Positions 1 to 7,443 of a stretch of 29,578 nt of DNA are shown one piece after another; the first letter of the stretch is position 1; each line of letters begins with the position of its first letter. The notes beneath the pieces are model-generated. The model ran no database searches. It was not told where the DNA came from and saw only the letters and a list, made by a program, of their open reading frames with translations. The stretch spans positions 1-29,578 of the forward strand of contig CAORJJ010000010.1 of the NCBI GenBank assembly GCA_948517135.1. The letters run 5' to 3'. Origin of the DNA: an uncultured Clostridia bacterium. Lineage in GTDB: Bacteria > Bacillota > Clostridia > TANB77 > CAG-508. A program made the position numbers and the translations under genes.

Positions 1-55
1 AGCTTACGGTCAAGTTAGTTTTAAACTGCTCCACCCCAACTATTGACAAAGAACC
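1..55. repeat. 55-bp direct repeat, copy 1 (possible solo IS end)
   Basis: The first 55 bases recur exactly at 201-255, and their last 34 bases recur again at 256-289. Read on the minus strand the unit begins GGTTCTTTGTCAATAGTTGG, which resembles from memory the terminal repeats of ISL3-family insertion sequences. No transposase lies beside it, so it is best described as a solo end or small non-autonomous remnant. The family assignment is an inference. Confidence 0.55.
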
Positions 56-108
56 AAAATTTCAAAGCAAGGATTTTACTAATGAATTAGACAATAGAAA
101 ATTGAATA

Positions 109-132
109 AAAAAATCCTAATTTTTAATTAGG
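109..132 (-). terminator. Orphan Rho-independent terminator-like hairpin
   Basis: CCTAATT (116-122) pairs with AATTAGG (126-132) across a 3-base loop. On the minus strand the stem is followed by ATTTTTTTATT, the layout of an intrinsic terminator. It lies between the two repeat copies, about 190 bases beyond the tRNA operon terminator, with no gene ending next to it in the window. It may serve as a backup terminator or be part of the repeat element. Confidence 0.4.
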
Positions 133-200
133 TTTATTAAGTGTGCATAAAAAGCACGAATTTCATAGGTTTTGGTGTAAAATAATCAAAAGTTAGATAA

Positions 201-289
201 AGCTTACGGTCAAGTTAGTTTTAAACTGCTCCACCCCAACTATTGACAAAGAACCTAAACTGCTCCACCCCAACTATTGACAAAGAACC
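201..289. repeat. Direct repeat copies 2 (full) and 3 (34 bp, truncated) in tandem
   Basis: Bases 201-255 are identical to 1-55, and 256-289 repeats bases 22-55 of the unit head to tail. Such tandem ends can arise when an element inserts beside an earlier solo end, or by recombination between copies. The stretch 1-299 holds no credible gene; besides these repeats it contains only one AT-rich hairpin. Confidence 0.6.
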
Positions 290-323
290 AAAACGAAAAA
301 AGATAAGCATTTCTGCTTATCTT
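290..323 (-). terminator. Terminator of the tRNA operon
   Basis: A perfect 10-bp stem, AAGATAAGCA (300-309) with TGCTTATCTT (314-323), has a 4-base loop and on the minus strand is followed by TTTTTTCGTTTT. It lies directly after the CCA end of tRNA-Thr, so it closes the Lys-Glu-Thr transcript. Confidence 0.85.
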
Positions 324-325
324 CC

Positions 326-401
<76 letters not shown>

Positions 402-419
402 ATTCCAATAAATAAATAT

Positions 420-494
420 TGGTGACCCCTACGGGAATCGAACCCATGTCTCCGCCGTGAAAGGGCGATGTCTTAACCGCTTGACCAAGGGGCC
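420..494 (-). tRNA. tRNA-Glu (anticodon TTC)
   Basis: A 75-nt tRNA on the minus strand. The acceptor stem GGCCCCT pairs with AGGGGTC, the anticodon loop CTTTCAC carries TTC, the T arm contains GGTTCGATTCC, and CCA is encoded at 420-422. It is the middle gene of the operon. The CCA end forms part of a small hairpin, CCAATA (405-410) with TATTGG (417-422), which may matter for 3' processing. Confidence 0.96.
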
Positions 495-498
495 ATGT

Positions 499-525
499 AA
501 AAGAATATCTAAAAGATATTCTTTT
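499..525 (-). other. Perfect spacer hairpin between tRNA-Lys and tRNA-Glu
   Basis: AAAAGAATATCT (499-510) pairs with AGATATTCTTTT (514-525) over a 3-base loop, filling most of the gap between the two tRNAs. On the minus strand it ends in TTTT, so it could be a weak attenuator or a structured processing spacer. Which role applies cannot be told from sequence alone. Confidence 0.5.
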
Positions 526-600
526 GGTGAGCTATCCGCGACTCGAACGCGGGACAACTTGATTAAAAGTCAAGTGCTCTACCACCTGAGCTAATAGCCC
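525..600 (-). tRNA. tRNA-Lys (anticodon TTT)
   Basis: A 76-nt tRNA on the minus strand. The acceptor stem GGGCTAT pairs with ATAGCTC with one G-U pair, the D arm reads AGCTCAGGTGGTAGAGC, the anticodon loop CTTTTAA carries TTT, the T arm contains GTTCGAGTC, and CCA is encoded at 525-527. It is the first gene of the operon, about 40 bases downstream of the -10 box. Confidence 0.96.
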
Positions 601-642
601 ATACATGCTGTATGACAGCCACTTAATTGCGACTGCCTTTAT

Positions 643-671
643 ATATTACACTATTTTTTCAAACTTGTCAA
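643..671 (-). promoter_or_regulatory. Promoter of the tRNA operon
   Basis: Minus strand: -35 TTGACA (666-671), 17-base spacer, -10 TAATAT (643-648). It is correctly placed upstream of tRNA-Lys. The surrounding T- and A-rich stretch 601-786 holds nothing else that can be supported. Confidence 0.8.
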
Positions 672-786
672 CATTTTTTTAAATTTTTTTAAACTTTTTT
701 TTATTTATTTGAACATCATAATATAATATTATCGCATGAGTGATATTAAACCACTTTTTAGAAAAAAAATCAAGTGTTTTTTTAAT

Positions 787-1398
787 TTATCTTATAGGTA
801 AATATTCTTCTTTTTGTGATACTCGAATTTCTGATTTTATTTCTTCTAAAAATTTACTATCATCCACAGTAGATCCATCTAAATTTAATTCTAGTAATCT
901 ACTGCAATCAGTAACACTCCTAAAACCTTTTACTTTAGAATTTTGCAAATACATTCTTTCTATATTTTCTTTTCCTTTAATTCTATCTAGTCTAATATTA
1001 TCAGAACCTATTATTGCTAAGACATTTGGTGCATATATAGTACTATAATCTCTTATATTGCAAGAATTTAATTCTAAATTTTTTAAATTAAAATTTCTTA
1101 TTTCAGATTTTAAATATAATTTACATGATGCTAACTGAAGGCTTTCTAAATTGCTAAGTCCACTTAATATTTCAGCAATAGAATCATCTATTTTAAAATA
1201 TTGAAGTGACATTCTTTTTATATTTGGAAATAGAGTTAATTCTTGTAAACTAATATTTTTCTCTTCTCCTGAAAACTTTCTATTGCTAATATTTATTTCT
1301 TCAACGTTTTTAAAATCATCTTCATCTAATTCTTCATTTCCAAACTTTCCAACTTTAAAACAAGCTATTTTCTCAAGTTCTTTATCTTTAAGTCTCAA
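787..1398 (-). CDS. Leucine-rich-repeat-like protein, function unknown
   Basis: The 203-residue protein shows the periodic hydrophobic pattern of leucine-rich repeats: segments such as LSNLESLQLASCKL, FNLKNLELNSCNI and CSRLLELNLDGSTV recur about every 20-25 residues. No signal peptide or membrane segment is visible, so it is probably cytoplasmic and may bind another protein. The start is TTG at 1398, chosen because GGAGGG lies 8 bases upstream and overlaps the stop region of the preceding gene. The gap to that gene is only 12 bases, so the two are probably co-transcribed and translationally coupled. The partner has a transglutaminase-like domain; LRR and transglutaminase modules are also found together in larger clostridial proteins, so this pair could be a split version. 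The LRR assignment rests on pattern only. Confidence 0.7.
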   Translation of the reverse strand: MRLKDKELEKIACFKVGKFGNEELDEDDFKNVEEINISNRKFSGEEKNISLQELTLFPNIKRMSLQYFKIDDSIAEILSGLSNLESLQLASCKLYLKSEIRNFNLKNLELNSCNIRDYSTIYAPNVLAIIGSDNIRLDRIKGKENIERMYLQNSKVKGFRSVTDCSRLLELNLDGSTVDDSKFLEEIKSEIRVSQKEEYLPIR

Positions 1399-1410
1399 CT
1401 TTATTCCCTC

Positions 1411-2799
1411 CTATCTTTGATTATCTAAAGTTTTATTTGTATTAGTTTCTTTTGAACTAGTAGTATTACTTTTTACTATTTCATCAGTATCTTCTCTAAA
1501 TTGCTCTTTATCTATTCCCCAGTTACTCAAATCCCAAGAATTTAACTTTGAAGTAGATTTTTCACTTTGAGGAGCATTTAATTTTAATGGTTTCTCTGAT
1601 TCTTTAAATATCTTTTCCTTAAATTTTATAACATGATTTTTTATATCTATACCTAATTCTTTATATGATTCACCAAAAGATCTTATCCCTGCTAAAATAT
1701 CATTTGCATTTGGAATTCTTGTTTTCCCTATAAATATATGTTTTCCTCCAAACATTTCTTCAATATCTTTATCTTCTATTACTGTGTTACATTCTGGTCC
1801 TTTAAAATGACATTTATCGTCATCCTTTTCTATTTGTTTATCTGATTTTAGACAATGTGTTGGAACTTGTCCTAATCTCATTTTATTAGCATCCCATGTT
1901 GCATCAACATTGTACCATACGCCATCAAGCTTTACTTTATTCCATGCATGACATTCTCCTATATCAATTTTTCCATCTTTATTTTTTATTACATATTTTT
2001 GTGAATACTTTTTTTCATTAAATTTATCTTCATTTACTGTTTTATCTTTTGACATACCAGTTATATATTTAGCTTCAATACCAACCATTGATAAAGCATT
2101 TGTGTTGTTTATAACTAAAGTTACATTATCTCCTGATTGAGTTATCTTATCTAATCCAATTTTTTCTAAGTCGCTTAAATTAAGTGTTACACTAATTGGT
2201 TTTTCAGACTTTTCCATTATTTTATCTGCATTAATTAAACATTTGCCATCATCTGATAACACTAAGTGTTCACTTTCACCACTTCTTTCTATAAAAGTTC
2301 TAACACTTTCTATCCCTAAATTTGATTTAAGTTTTATTGCTTTAGTAAGTTTAGCAGTATCCAATAAATTTGATAAATTTTCTCCTATATCATTTGATGT
2401 TACTTCTATATCTGCAAGTTCAATATTTTTTAAATTAGGTAATTTTTCTTTTATTTGTTTAATTTCAGATATTCTCTCAGGTCTCATTTCAAAGTTTTCA
2501 ACATATTTAAAAAAGTCACAATTGAACTTATCAACATCTCCACTTAATATTAATTTTGAAGGATCTATGGAAAATTCTCCTTCTTTAGGCATAAAAACTT
2601 TAAAAAAGTTATTCCAATATTCATCTGTTCCATGTTCGATGTGAGCTGAAGCTCTTTCTATATGTGGACTTCTTTTCAATACTTCAGCTAGTTTAGTATA
2701 GTGTTCCATCTTTATCGAACCTGTTTTGATTATAATATCTCTTAACTTTTCACTTTCAATTCTTTCAATATCTAAATCAAATATTACTTCTTTATCCAT
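1411..2799 (-). CDS. Transglutaminase-like domain protein, probably inactive
   Basis: A 462-residue protein. Residues about 236-305 match the second half of a transglutaminase-like (papain-fold) domain: GIEAKYITG (240-248), then HAWNKVKLDG with the likely catalytic His284, then VDATWD with Asp299. The catalytic cysteine normally lies just before the GIE..Y..G segment, but residues 200-239 there contain no cysteine and instead look like a leucine-rich stretch (VTLNLSDLEKIGLDKI). The N-terminal 200 residues also have a loose LRR-like pattern; the C-terminus is polar and S/T/N-rich. There is no signal peptide. A promoter lies 34 bases upstream and the LRR-like gene follows 12 bases downstream. 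A scaffold or substrate-binding role fits better than enzymatic activity, but this is an inference. Confidence 0.7.
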   Translation of the reverse strand: MDKEVIFDLDIERIESEKLRDIIIKTGSIKMEHYTKLAEVLKRSPHIERASAHIEHGTDEYWNNFFKVFMPKEGEFSIDPSKLILSGDVDKFNCDFFKYVENFEMRPERISEIKQIKEKLPNLKNIELADIEVTSNDIGENLSNLLDTAKLTKAIKLKSNLGIESVRTFIERSGESEHLVLSDDGKCLINADKIMEKSEKPISVTLNLSDLEKIGLDKITQSGDNVTLVINNTNALSMVGIEAKYITGMSKDKTVNEDKFNEKKYSQKYVIKNKDGKIDIGECHAWNKVKLDGVWYNVDATWDANKMRLGQVPTHCLKSDKQIEKDDDKCHFKGPECNTVIEDKDIEEMFGGKHIFIGKTRIPNANDILAGIRSFGESYKELGIDIKNHVIKFKEKIFKESEKPLKLNAPQSEKSTSKLNSWDLSNWGIDKEQFREDTDEIVKSNTTSSKETNTNKTLDNQR

Positions 2800-2832
2800 A
2801 TCTACTCTCTATATAATAATATAATTTATTTA

Positions 2833-2861
2833 ATTATATCTTTTAGAAAAAAATAATTCAA
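2833..2861 (-). promoter_or_regulatory. Promoter of the transglutaminase-like/LRR operon
   Basis: Minus strand: -35 TTGAAT (2856-2861), 17-base spacer, consensus -10 TATAAT (2833-2838), placed 34 bases before the ATG at 2799. The ribosome binding site AGAGAGTAG is weak. Confidence 0.65.
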
Positions 2862-2905
2862 TTAAATTTGCATTACAAAATAAATTATATATTAGAACTT
2901 TTTTA

Positions 2906-2941
2906 TATTAAAAAAATGCGTGAAAAACCTTCACGCATTTT
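2906..2941 (-). terminator. Terminator of the UDP-sugar pyrophosphorylase/mutase gene
   Basis: A perfect 12-bp stem, AAAATGCGTGAA (2913-2924) with TTCACGCATTTT (2930-2941), has a 5-base loop and is followed on the minus strand by a run of T. It begins 17 bases after the stop codon of the upstream fusion gene. Confidence 0.85.
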
Positions 2942-2958
2942 GATTAAAATTTTTTATA

Positions 2959-5925
2959 TTATTTTTCAGATAATTTCATCATAGATCTTCTTAATTTTTC
3001 AAGTTTGCTATCTGCATCTGAAAGTGATGTTCCTTTAACTCCCATATAAAATTTAACTTTTGGTTCTGTTCCAGATGGTCTTACACAACACCAAGCATCA
3101 TCTTCTAAATCATAATATAATACATTAGATGTTGGTAAACCTGTTTCAGATTCTTTACCTGTTTTATTATCTACTATTATTCCTGTTTTATAATCTCTAA
3201 CTCTAGTTACTTTATACCCGCCTAGTTCTTTTGGTGGATTACTTCTGATAGAATCTAATAGTTCTTTCATTTTTACTGCACCATCAGCACCTTTTAAAGT
3301 AATTGTAGAAATTCCTTCTTTATAGAATCCATATTTATTGTAAATATTCATCATTTGATCCCATAGTGTTAATCCTTGCTTTTTATAGAAAGCAGCTGCC
3401 TCACATAATAACATTACTGCTGTTATAGCATCTTTATCTCTTGCATGAGTTCCTACTAAACATCCATAACTTTCTTCAAATCCAAATAAATATTCTTTAT
3501 TTCCTGCAGTTTCAAATTTTCTAATTTGTTCTCCTATATATTTGAATCCAGTTAAAACTTCTATAAACTCAGCTTTATATTCTTTACTAATTGCTTGTGC
3601 TAAATTTGAAGAAACGATTGTTGTAATTAATGCACCATTTTTAGGTAAAATTCCTTTTTCTTTCTTTTGAGACAATATGTATTCAGCAATTAATAACCCT
3701 GACATATTTCCTGTAAATGTTTTGTATTCTCCTGTTTTGCTATCTTTAGCTAAAACTCCAAGTCTGTCTGCATCTGGATCAGTAGCTAAAATTAAATCAG
3801 CATCTTCTTTATTAGCAAGTTTTATAGCAAGTTCAAATGCTCTTATGTCTTCCGGATTTGGATAATCAACTGTTGGGAAACTTCCATTAGGTAATTCTTG
3901 TTCTGGAACTACATAAACATTTGAGAATCCTAAATCTTCTAATACTGACTGAACTGGAATATTTCCTGTTCCATGTAATGGTGTATAAACAATTTTTAAA
4001 TCTTTTTCAACTTCTTTTATAACTTCTGGATTTAAAACTTGTTTCTTTATAGCTTTCAAATAAAGTTTATCCATAGCTTTTCCAATTATATTATAAAGTC
4101 TTAATTTCATTGCTTCTTCTAGTGAAATTGTTCTTATTAATGAGTAATCTTTAACTTTATTTACTTCTGCTATAATTCCTTTATCATATGGAGAAACAAT
4201 TTGAGCTCCATCATCCCAGTATACTTTATAACCATTATATTCTGGTGGATTGTGACTTGCTGTAATCATGATTCCTGCAGTACATCCTAATTCTCTAACA
4301 GCAAATGATAATTCTGGAACTGGTCTTAATGAATCAAATATAAATGTTTTAATTCCATTAGCATTTAGACAAAGAGCTGTTGCTTGACTAAATTCTGGTG
4401 ACATATTTCTTGAATCATATGCAATTACTACACCTTTATTTTCTGTCCCTTGTCTTAAAATATAGTTTGCTAAACCTTGAGTTGCTTTTGTAACAGTATA
4501 AATATTCATTCTATTTGTACCATTACCTATAACACCTCTCATTCCAGCTGTACCGAATTCTAAATCTTTATAAAATCTATCTTTAATTTCTTCTTCATTT
4601 CCAGCTATACTTAAAAGTTCTTTTCTTGTATCTTCATCAAAAATTGGATTTGTTGACCAATCTTTATATTTATTTGTATATTCAACTTTATTCATATAAT
4701 CTTTGTAAAGTTTTCTTGCAGTTTCTGGACTATCAGCACCTTGAGCATTTTTTATAGGAGCAAATTCCTCTTCTCTTTTTACTCTTAAAACAACTACATC
4801 ATCAAACATTTCATATGAGTCGAATATAAACATTTCGAATTTGTAAGCATTTGGTTTATCTCCAATAACTTCTTTACCATTCTCATCAATATAATCAGCT
4901 TTCTTTTTGGCTGTATGATATGGTAGGCTTAATTCACTAACCTTTTCTAGTCCTTTAATATTATATAAGTGAAAAATTGCATTTGCATCTCCATATACTA
5001 AAGATCTGTCATCATCTCTTAAGTTTGCCATTTCTTCTGAAATTTCAGTATATTCAACAACACCTACTTTTTTGTTTTTCCTACAAAAAACACCTACATT
5101 TTCAGTTGGATCTGTTTTTTCTATTGATTTAACAGATCCTAAAACTTTATTATGAATAGACATACCAATTAATAATGGATCTACTGGTTTTACTAATACA
5201 TTATCAACACCATTAATAAATATCCATTCAATTCCGTTCGTTTTCATCTCATCAAGTACACCTGCTTTTTCCATTGATTGTAAAGTTCCACCATGTCCAT
5301 TAGCAGCTTTTTTGACCATTCCATTTTTATCTAATAAAATTTTTCCATTTAATGCAATCATTGGTAATTCACCTTGTTTGAAAAACTTTATAGCATCCTT
5401 TGGATAACCAAAATAATTGTTTTCTTCAAAAAATTTAACTGTTGCATCATTATTTTCTCTACTTGTCATTAAATACCATGTAATTACAGTATCATATTTT
5501 CTCCATGCTTCTTTTAAAGTATCACATAAAGTTTCAAATATAGATTTATTTTTTTCAGTATCAAATATAAAAGTTCCTTTGGGTCCATTATGTCCAAGTC
5601 TTGTTCCCTGTCCACCAGCCATTGTTACAACAGCAAATTTATTATATTTTATTGCTTCTATACCTTTTTTCTCATACATATCACGCTCGCCAACTGTTAA
5701 TTTAGATTTATCAACATGTTCAATTGGTTCTATTGTAACTGATTCTAACTCAGCAGGTTTACTAGCTTTTTCATATAGTTTTTTCATTAAATCAAAATCT
5801 ATAGTTTTAATTTGCTCTAATAGTTCCTCTTTTTCTTCATCATTCATTTCATTGTATCTTAAAAGTAAATGTTCTTGTCCATATTTTTTTAAGACCTTTT
5901 TTATATCTTCTAGTTCTTTTTCCAT
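2959..5925 (-). CDS. Fused UDP-sugar (UDP-GlcNAc-type) pyrophosphorylase / phosphohexomutase
   Basis: Two enzymes are joined in 988 residues. Residues about 1-415 are a UDPGP-family nucleotidyltransferase: AGGQGTRLGHNGPKG (103-117) binds the nucleotide, NGVDN lies at 238-242, and REEEFAPIKN (384-393) is typical of eukaryote-like UDP-GlcNAc pyrophosphorylases. Residues about 420-988 are an alpha-phosphohexomutase of the PgcA/PGM2 type: TASHNPPEYNG with the phosphoserine Ser557, the metal loop DPDADR (716-721), the sugar loop GFEES (815-819) and the phosphate-binding RPSGTEPK (949-956). The mutase half should interconvert hexose 6- and 1-phosphates and the other half convert the 1-phosphate plus UTP to a UDP-sugar, so one chain may do consecutive steps for wall or capsule precursors. 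Both active sites look intact. The ATG at 5925 follows GGGAGG. Which sugar is used (glucose, galactose or GlcNAc) cannot be decided here. Confidence 0.88.
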   Translation of the reverse strand: MEKELEDIKKVLKKYGQEHLLLRYNEMNDEEKEELLEQIKTIDFDLMKKLYEKASKPAELESVTIEPIEHVDKSKLTVGERDMYEKKGIEAIKYNKFAVVTMAGGQGTRLGHNGPKGTFIFDTEKNKSIFETLCDTLKEAWRKYDTVITWYLMTSRENNDATVKFFEENNYFGYPKDAIKFFKQGELPMIALNGKILLDKNGMVKKAANGHGGTLQSMEKAGVLDEMKTNGIEWIFINGVDNVLVKPVDPLLIGMSIHNKVLGSVKSIEKTDPTENVGVFCRKNKKVGVVEYTEISEEMANLRDDDRSLVYGDANAIFHLYNIKGLEKVSELSLPYHTAKKKADYIDENGKEVIGDKPNAYKFEMFIFDSYEMFDDVVVLRVKREEEFAPIKNAQGADSPETARKLYKDYMNKVEYTNKYKDWSTNPIFDEDTRKELLSIAGNEEEIKDRFYKDLEFGTAGMRGVIGNGTNRMNIYTVTKATQGLANYILRQGTENKGVVIAYDSRNMSPEFSQATALCLNANGIKTFIFDSLRPVPELSFAVRELGCTAGIMITASHNPPEYNGYKVYWDDGAQIVSPYDKGIIAEVNKVKDYSLIRTISLEEAMKLRLYNIIGKAMDKLYLKAIKKQVLNPEVIKEVEKDLKIVYTPLHGTGNIPVQSVLEDLGFSNVYVVPEQELPNGSFPTVDYPNPEDIRAFELAIKLANKEDADLILATDPDADRLGVLAKDSKTGEYKTFTGNMSGLLIAEYILSQKKEKGILPKNGALITTIVSSNLAQAISKEYKAEFIEVLTGFKYIGEQIRKFETAGNKEYLFGFEESYGCLVGTHARDKDAITAVMLLCEAAAFYKKQGLTLWDQMMNIYNKYGFYKEGISTITLKGADGAVKMKELLDSIRSNPPKELGGYKVTRVRDYKTGIIVDNKTGKESETGLPTSNVLYYDLEDDAWCCVRPSGTEPKVKFYMGVKGTSLSDADSKLEKLRRSMMKLSEK

Positions 5926-5989
5926 TATGTTTTTTCCTCCCTTTTTATTTATAGAAATTTAAAACTCGAACCATTTTAATATCTTTATC

Positions 5990-6018
5990 ATATTATATCA
6001 TTTTCATATGTTCGTCAA
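5990..6018 (-). promoter_or_regulatory. Promoter of the UDP-sugar pyrophosphorylase/mutase gene
   Basis: Minus strand: -35 TTGACG (6013-6018) and -10 TAATAT (5990-5995) with a 17-base spacer. An overlapping TATAAT (5992-5997) would give a 15-base spacer. It lies about 65 bases before the start codon. Confidence 0.6.
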
Positions 6019-6129
6019 TAAATTTAAGAAAAGATAAATAATTGTCAAATGACTGTGTTTCTAAATAAATCTATATTTTATTTTTTTTATTAAAACTTGA
6101 CAAGATGAATTTATGTTATCAATACTATT

Positions 6130-6603
6130 TCATGATTGTGACTGTATTGTTTTTCTTTTTTGTTCATTCTGTGAATTTTGCTTTGCATTTGTTATTCCAC
6201 TAGTATTTAAAAATATTGTGTAATTTTCAGCAATTCTTGTTATATCTTCTGTATTTGATATTTTATAACAATTTAGTATTTCTGTTTCACTAACATTTTC
6301 TATAATATTTTTGTTCACATTTCTTACAAATTCTTCCTCTCCAGATACTATTAATATCTTTCCATCTAAATTCATACTCTTCATCTTTTTCATTTCTTTC
6401 CAGCCTATATCTAGTATTTTTTCTTTTTCTACATTTACATTTTTAACATTTTTTAAATATCTTCTTATACTTTTAGATACATCATTTTGTAGGATTGTTA
6501 TAATTTCTTTTTCTTCTGTTATTTTTTCATTTATATATGGCAATAATATTGTGATTAGATGAAAGTCACTTACATAGAAACTACATATTTTTTCATTTCC
6601 CAT
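6130..6603 (-). CDS. Unrecognised small protein divergent from spoIIR
   Basis: I do not recognise this 157-residue protein. It is rich in K, E, N and I; it opens with an aromatic/hydrophobic segment (FYVSDFHLITILLPYI), has a strand-turn element (GKILIVSGEEE) near residue 100, and ends in a polar Gln/Ser/Lys tail, so a small alpha/beta fold is plausible. There is no signal peptide. The frame is open 34 codons further upstream, but the ATG at 6603 is preferred because GGAGG lies 7 bases before it. It is transcribed away from spoIIR, 200 bases apart, so shared sporulation control is possible but unproven. No clear terminator follows. Confidence 0.65.
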   Translation of the reverse strand: MGNEKICSFYVSDFHLITILLPYINEKITEEKEIITILQNDVSKSIRRYLKNVKNVNVEKEKILDIGWKEMKKMKSMNLDGKILIVSGEEEFVRNVNKNIIENVSETEILNCYKISNTEDITRIAENYTIFLNTSGITNAKQNSQNEQKRKTIQSQS

Positions 6604-6701
6604 AACTTTTCCTCCATATATTAAATTCATTTTTAATTCTAACATTACTATAAATTGTCTGCAAACTAATTCGTATTCACTTTTTCGACATAATATTTTT
6701 T

Positions 6702-6730
6702 GCATAATTTTTGAAACTTAGGAAATATTA
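6702..6730 (+). promoter_or_regulatory. Possible sigma-F-type promoter for spoIIR
   Basis: GCATA (6702-6706) and GGAAATATTA (6721-6730) resemble the -35 and -10 elements of sigma-F promoters (GYWTA and GG-N2-ANANT-like), separated by 14 bases, slightly short of the usual spacing. No good sigma-A promoter is seen in front of spoIIR, and spoIIR is a sigma-F gene in Bacillus subtilis. The call combines a motif match with that known regulation. Confidence 0.4.
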
Positions 6731-6742
6731 AGAACACAAAAG

Positions 6743-6771
6743 TGAAATTTAGGAACGTTCGAAAGATTTCA
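6743..6771. repeat. 29-nt imperfect palindrome, copy A
   Basis: Starts TGAAATTTAGGAAC and ends GATTTCA, with GAACGTTC at the centre. The same 14-base left arm starts a 29-nt palindrome at 23845. It sits between the putative -10 box and the ribosome binding site of spoIIR, so it would be in the leader RNA or act as an operator. Confidence 0.5.
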
Positions 6772-6803
6772 TCAAACGACTATAAATTTCAGAAGGAGTT
6801 TTT

Positions 6804-7418
6804 ATGAAAAGAGTTTTTTGTATAATTAGTTTATTTATATTATTTTTTAGTTTTGTATTTATTTCTGCAAAGTCATATGCAAACAATGTTTTAGATGATT
6901 TGTCAGACAATTTTTTTAGACTTCATATATTAGCAAATAGTGATTCAGATGAAGATCAAAATTTAAAATTGAAAGTACGTGATAACATTATAAAATATAT
7001 GAATCAATTATCTTATGATGGACTTACAAAACAAGATGCTATAAATTTAACTTGCTCAAACTTAAATAATTTTAAGCAAATTGCAGAAAAAACAATTATT
7101 GATGAAGGTTATGATTATTCTGTAAATCTAGAAATCGGAAATTTTTACTTTCCAACAAAAGAATATGGTAATATATCACTTCCTGCTGGATATTATGATG
7201 CTTTAAAAATTGAAATTGGCAATGCAAACGGTAAAAATTGGTGGTGTTCACTTTTCCCACCACTATGTTTTGTAGATATCTCTGCTGGTGTAATTGATGA
7301 AGAATCAGAAGAATTCTTAAAGGAGAATCTTTCAGATGAAGAATTTGCAATAATAACAGATTCTTCAGAAAATGTGAAATTTAAGTTTAAAATTATAGAA
7401 ATGTTAAATGACAAATAG
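6804..7418 (+). CDS. spoIIR: Stage II sporulation protein R (SpoIIR)
   Basis: The 204-residue protein has an N-terminal signal peptide (basic KR, hydrophobic residues 4-21, likely cleavage after AKSYA near residue 26). The SpoIIR core follows: FFRLHILANSDSDEDQNLK, then VRDNI, then YGNISLPAGYYDALKIEIG and NWWCSLFPPLCF. In Bacillus, SpoIIR is made in the forespore under sigma-F and exported to the intermembrane space, where it triggers SpoIIGA to cleave pro-sigma-E in the mother cell. The ATG at 6804 is preceded by AGAAGGAG at a good distance. It is followed by the murA promoter, so it is probably transcribed on its own. The gene shows that the organism belongs to a sporulating lineage. Confidence 0.93.
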   Translation: MKRVFCIISLFILFFSFVFISAKSYANNVLDDLSDNFFRLHILANSDSDEDQNLKLKVRDNIIKYMNQLSYDGLTKQDAINLTCSNLNNFKQIAEKTIIDEGYDYSVNLEIGNFYFPTKEYGNISLPAGYYDALKIEIGNANGKNWWCSLFPPLCFVDISAGVIDEESEEFLKENLSDEEFAIITDSSENVKFKFKIIEMLNDK

Positions 7419-7443
7419 ATTGTAAACATTATATAAAAAGGTA

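Noticed and set aside
740..1048. Plus-strand open frame of 102 codons opposite the LRR-like gene
   Set aside because: It lacks a ribosome binding site, is rich in Ser/Leu/Phe as expected for the complement of AT-rich coding DNA, and the minus-strand gene explains the region.
5417..5962. Plus-strand open frame of 181 codons opposite the start of the pyrophosphorylase/mutase gene
   Set aside because: It is the complement of a highly conserved enzyme domain; no initiation signal is visible.
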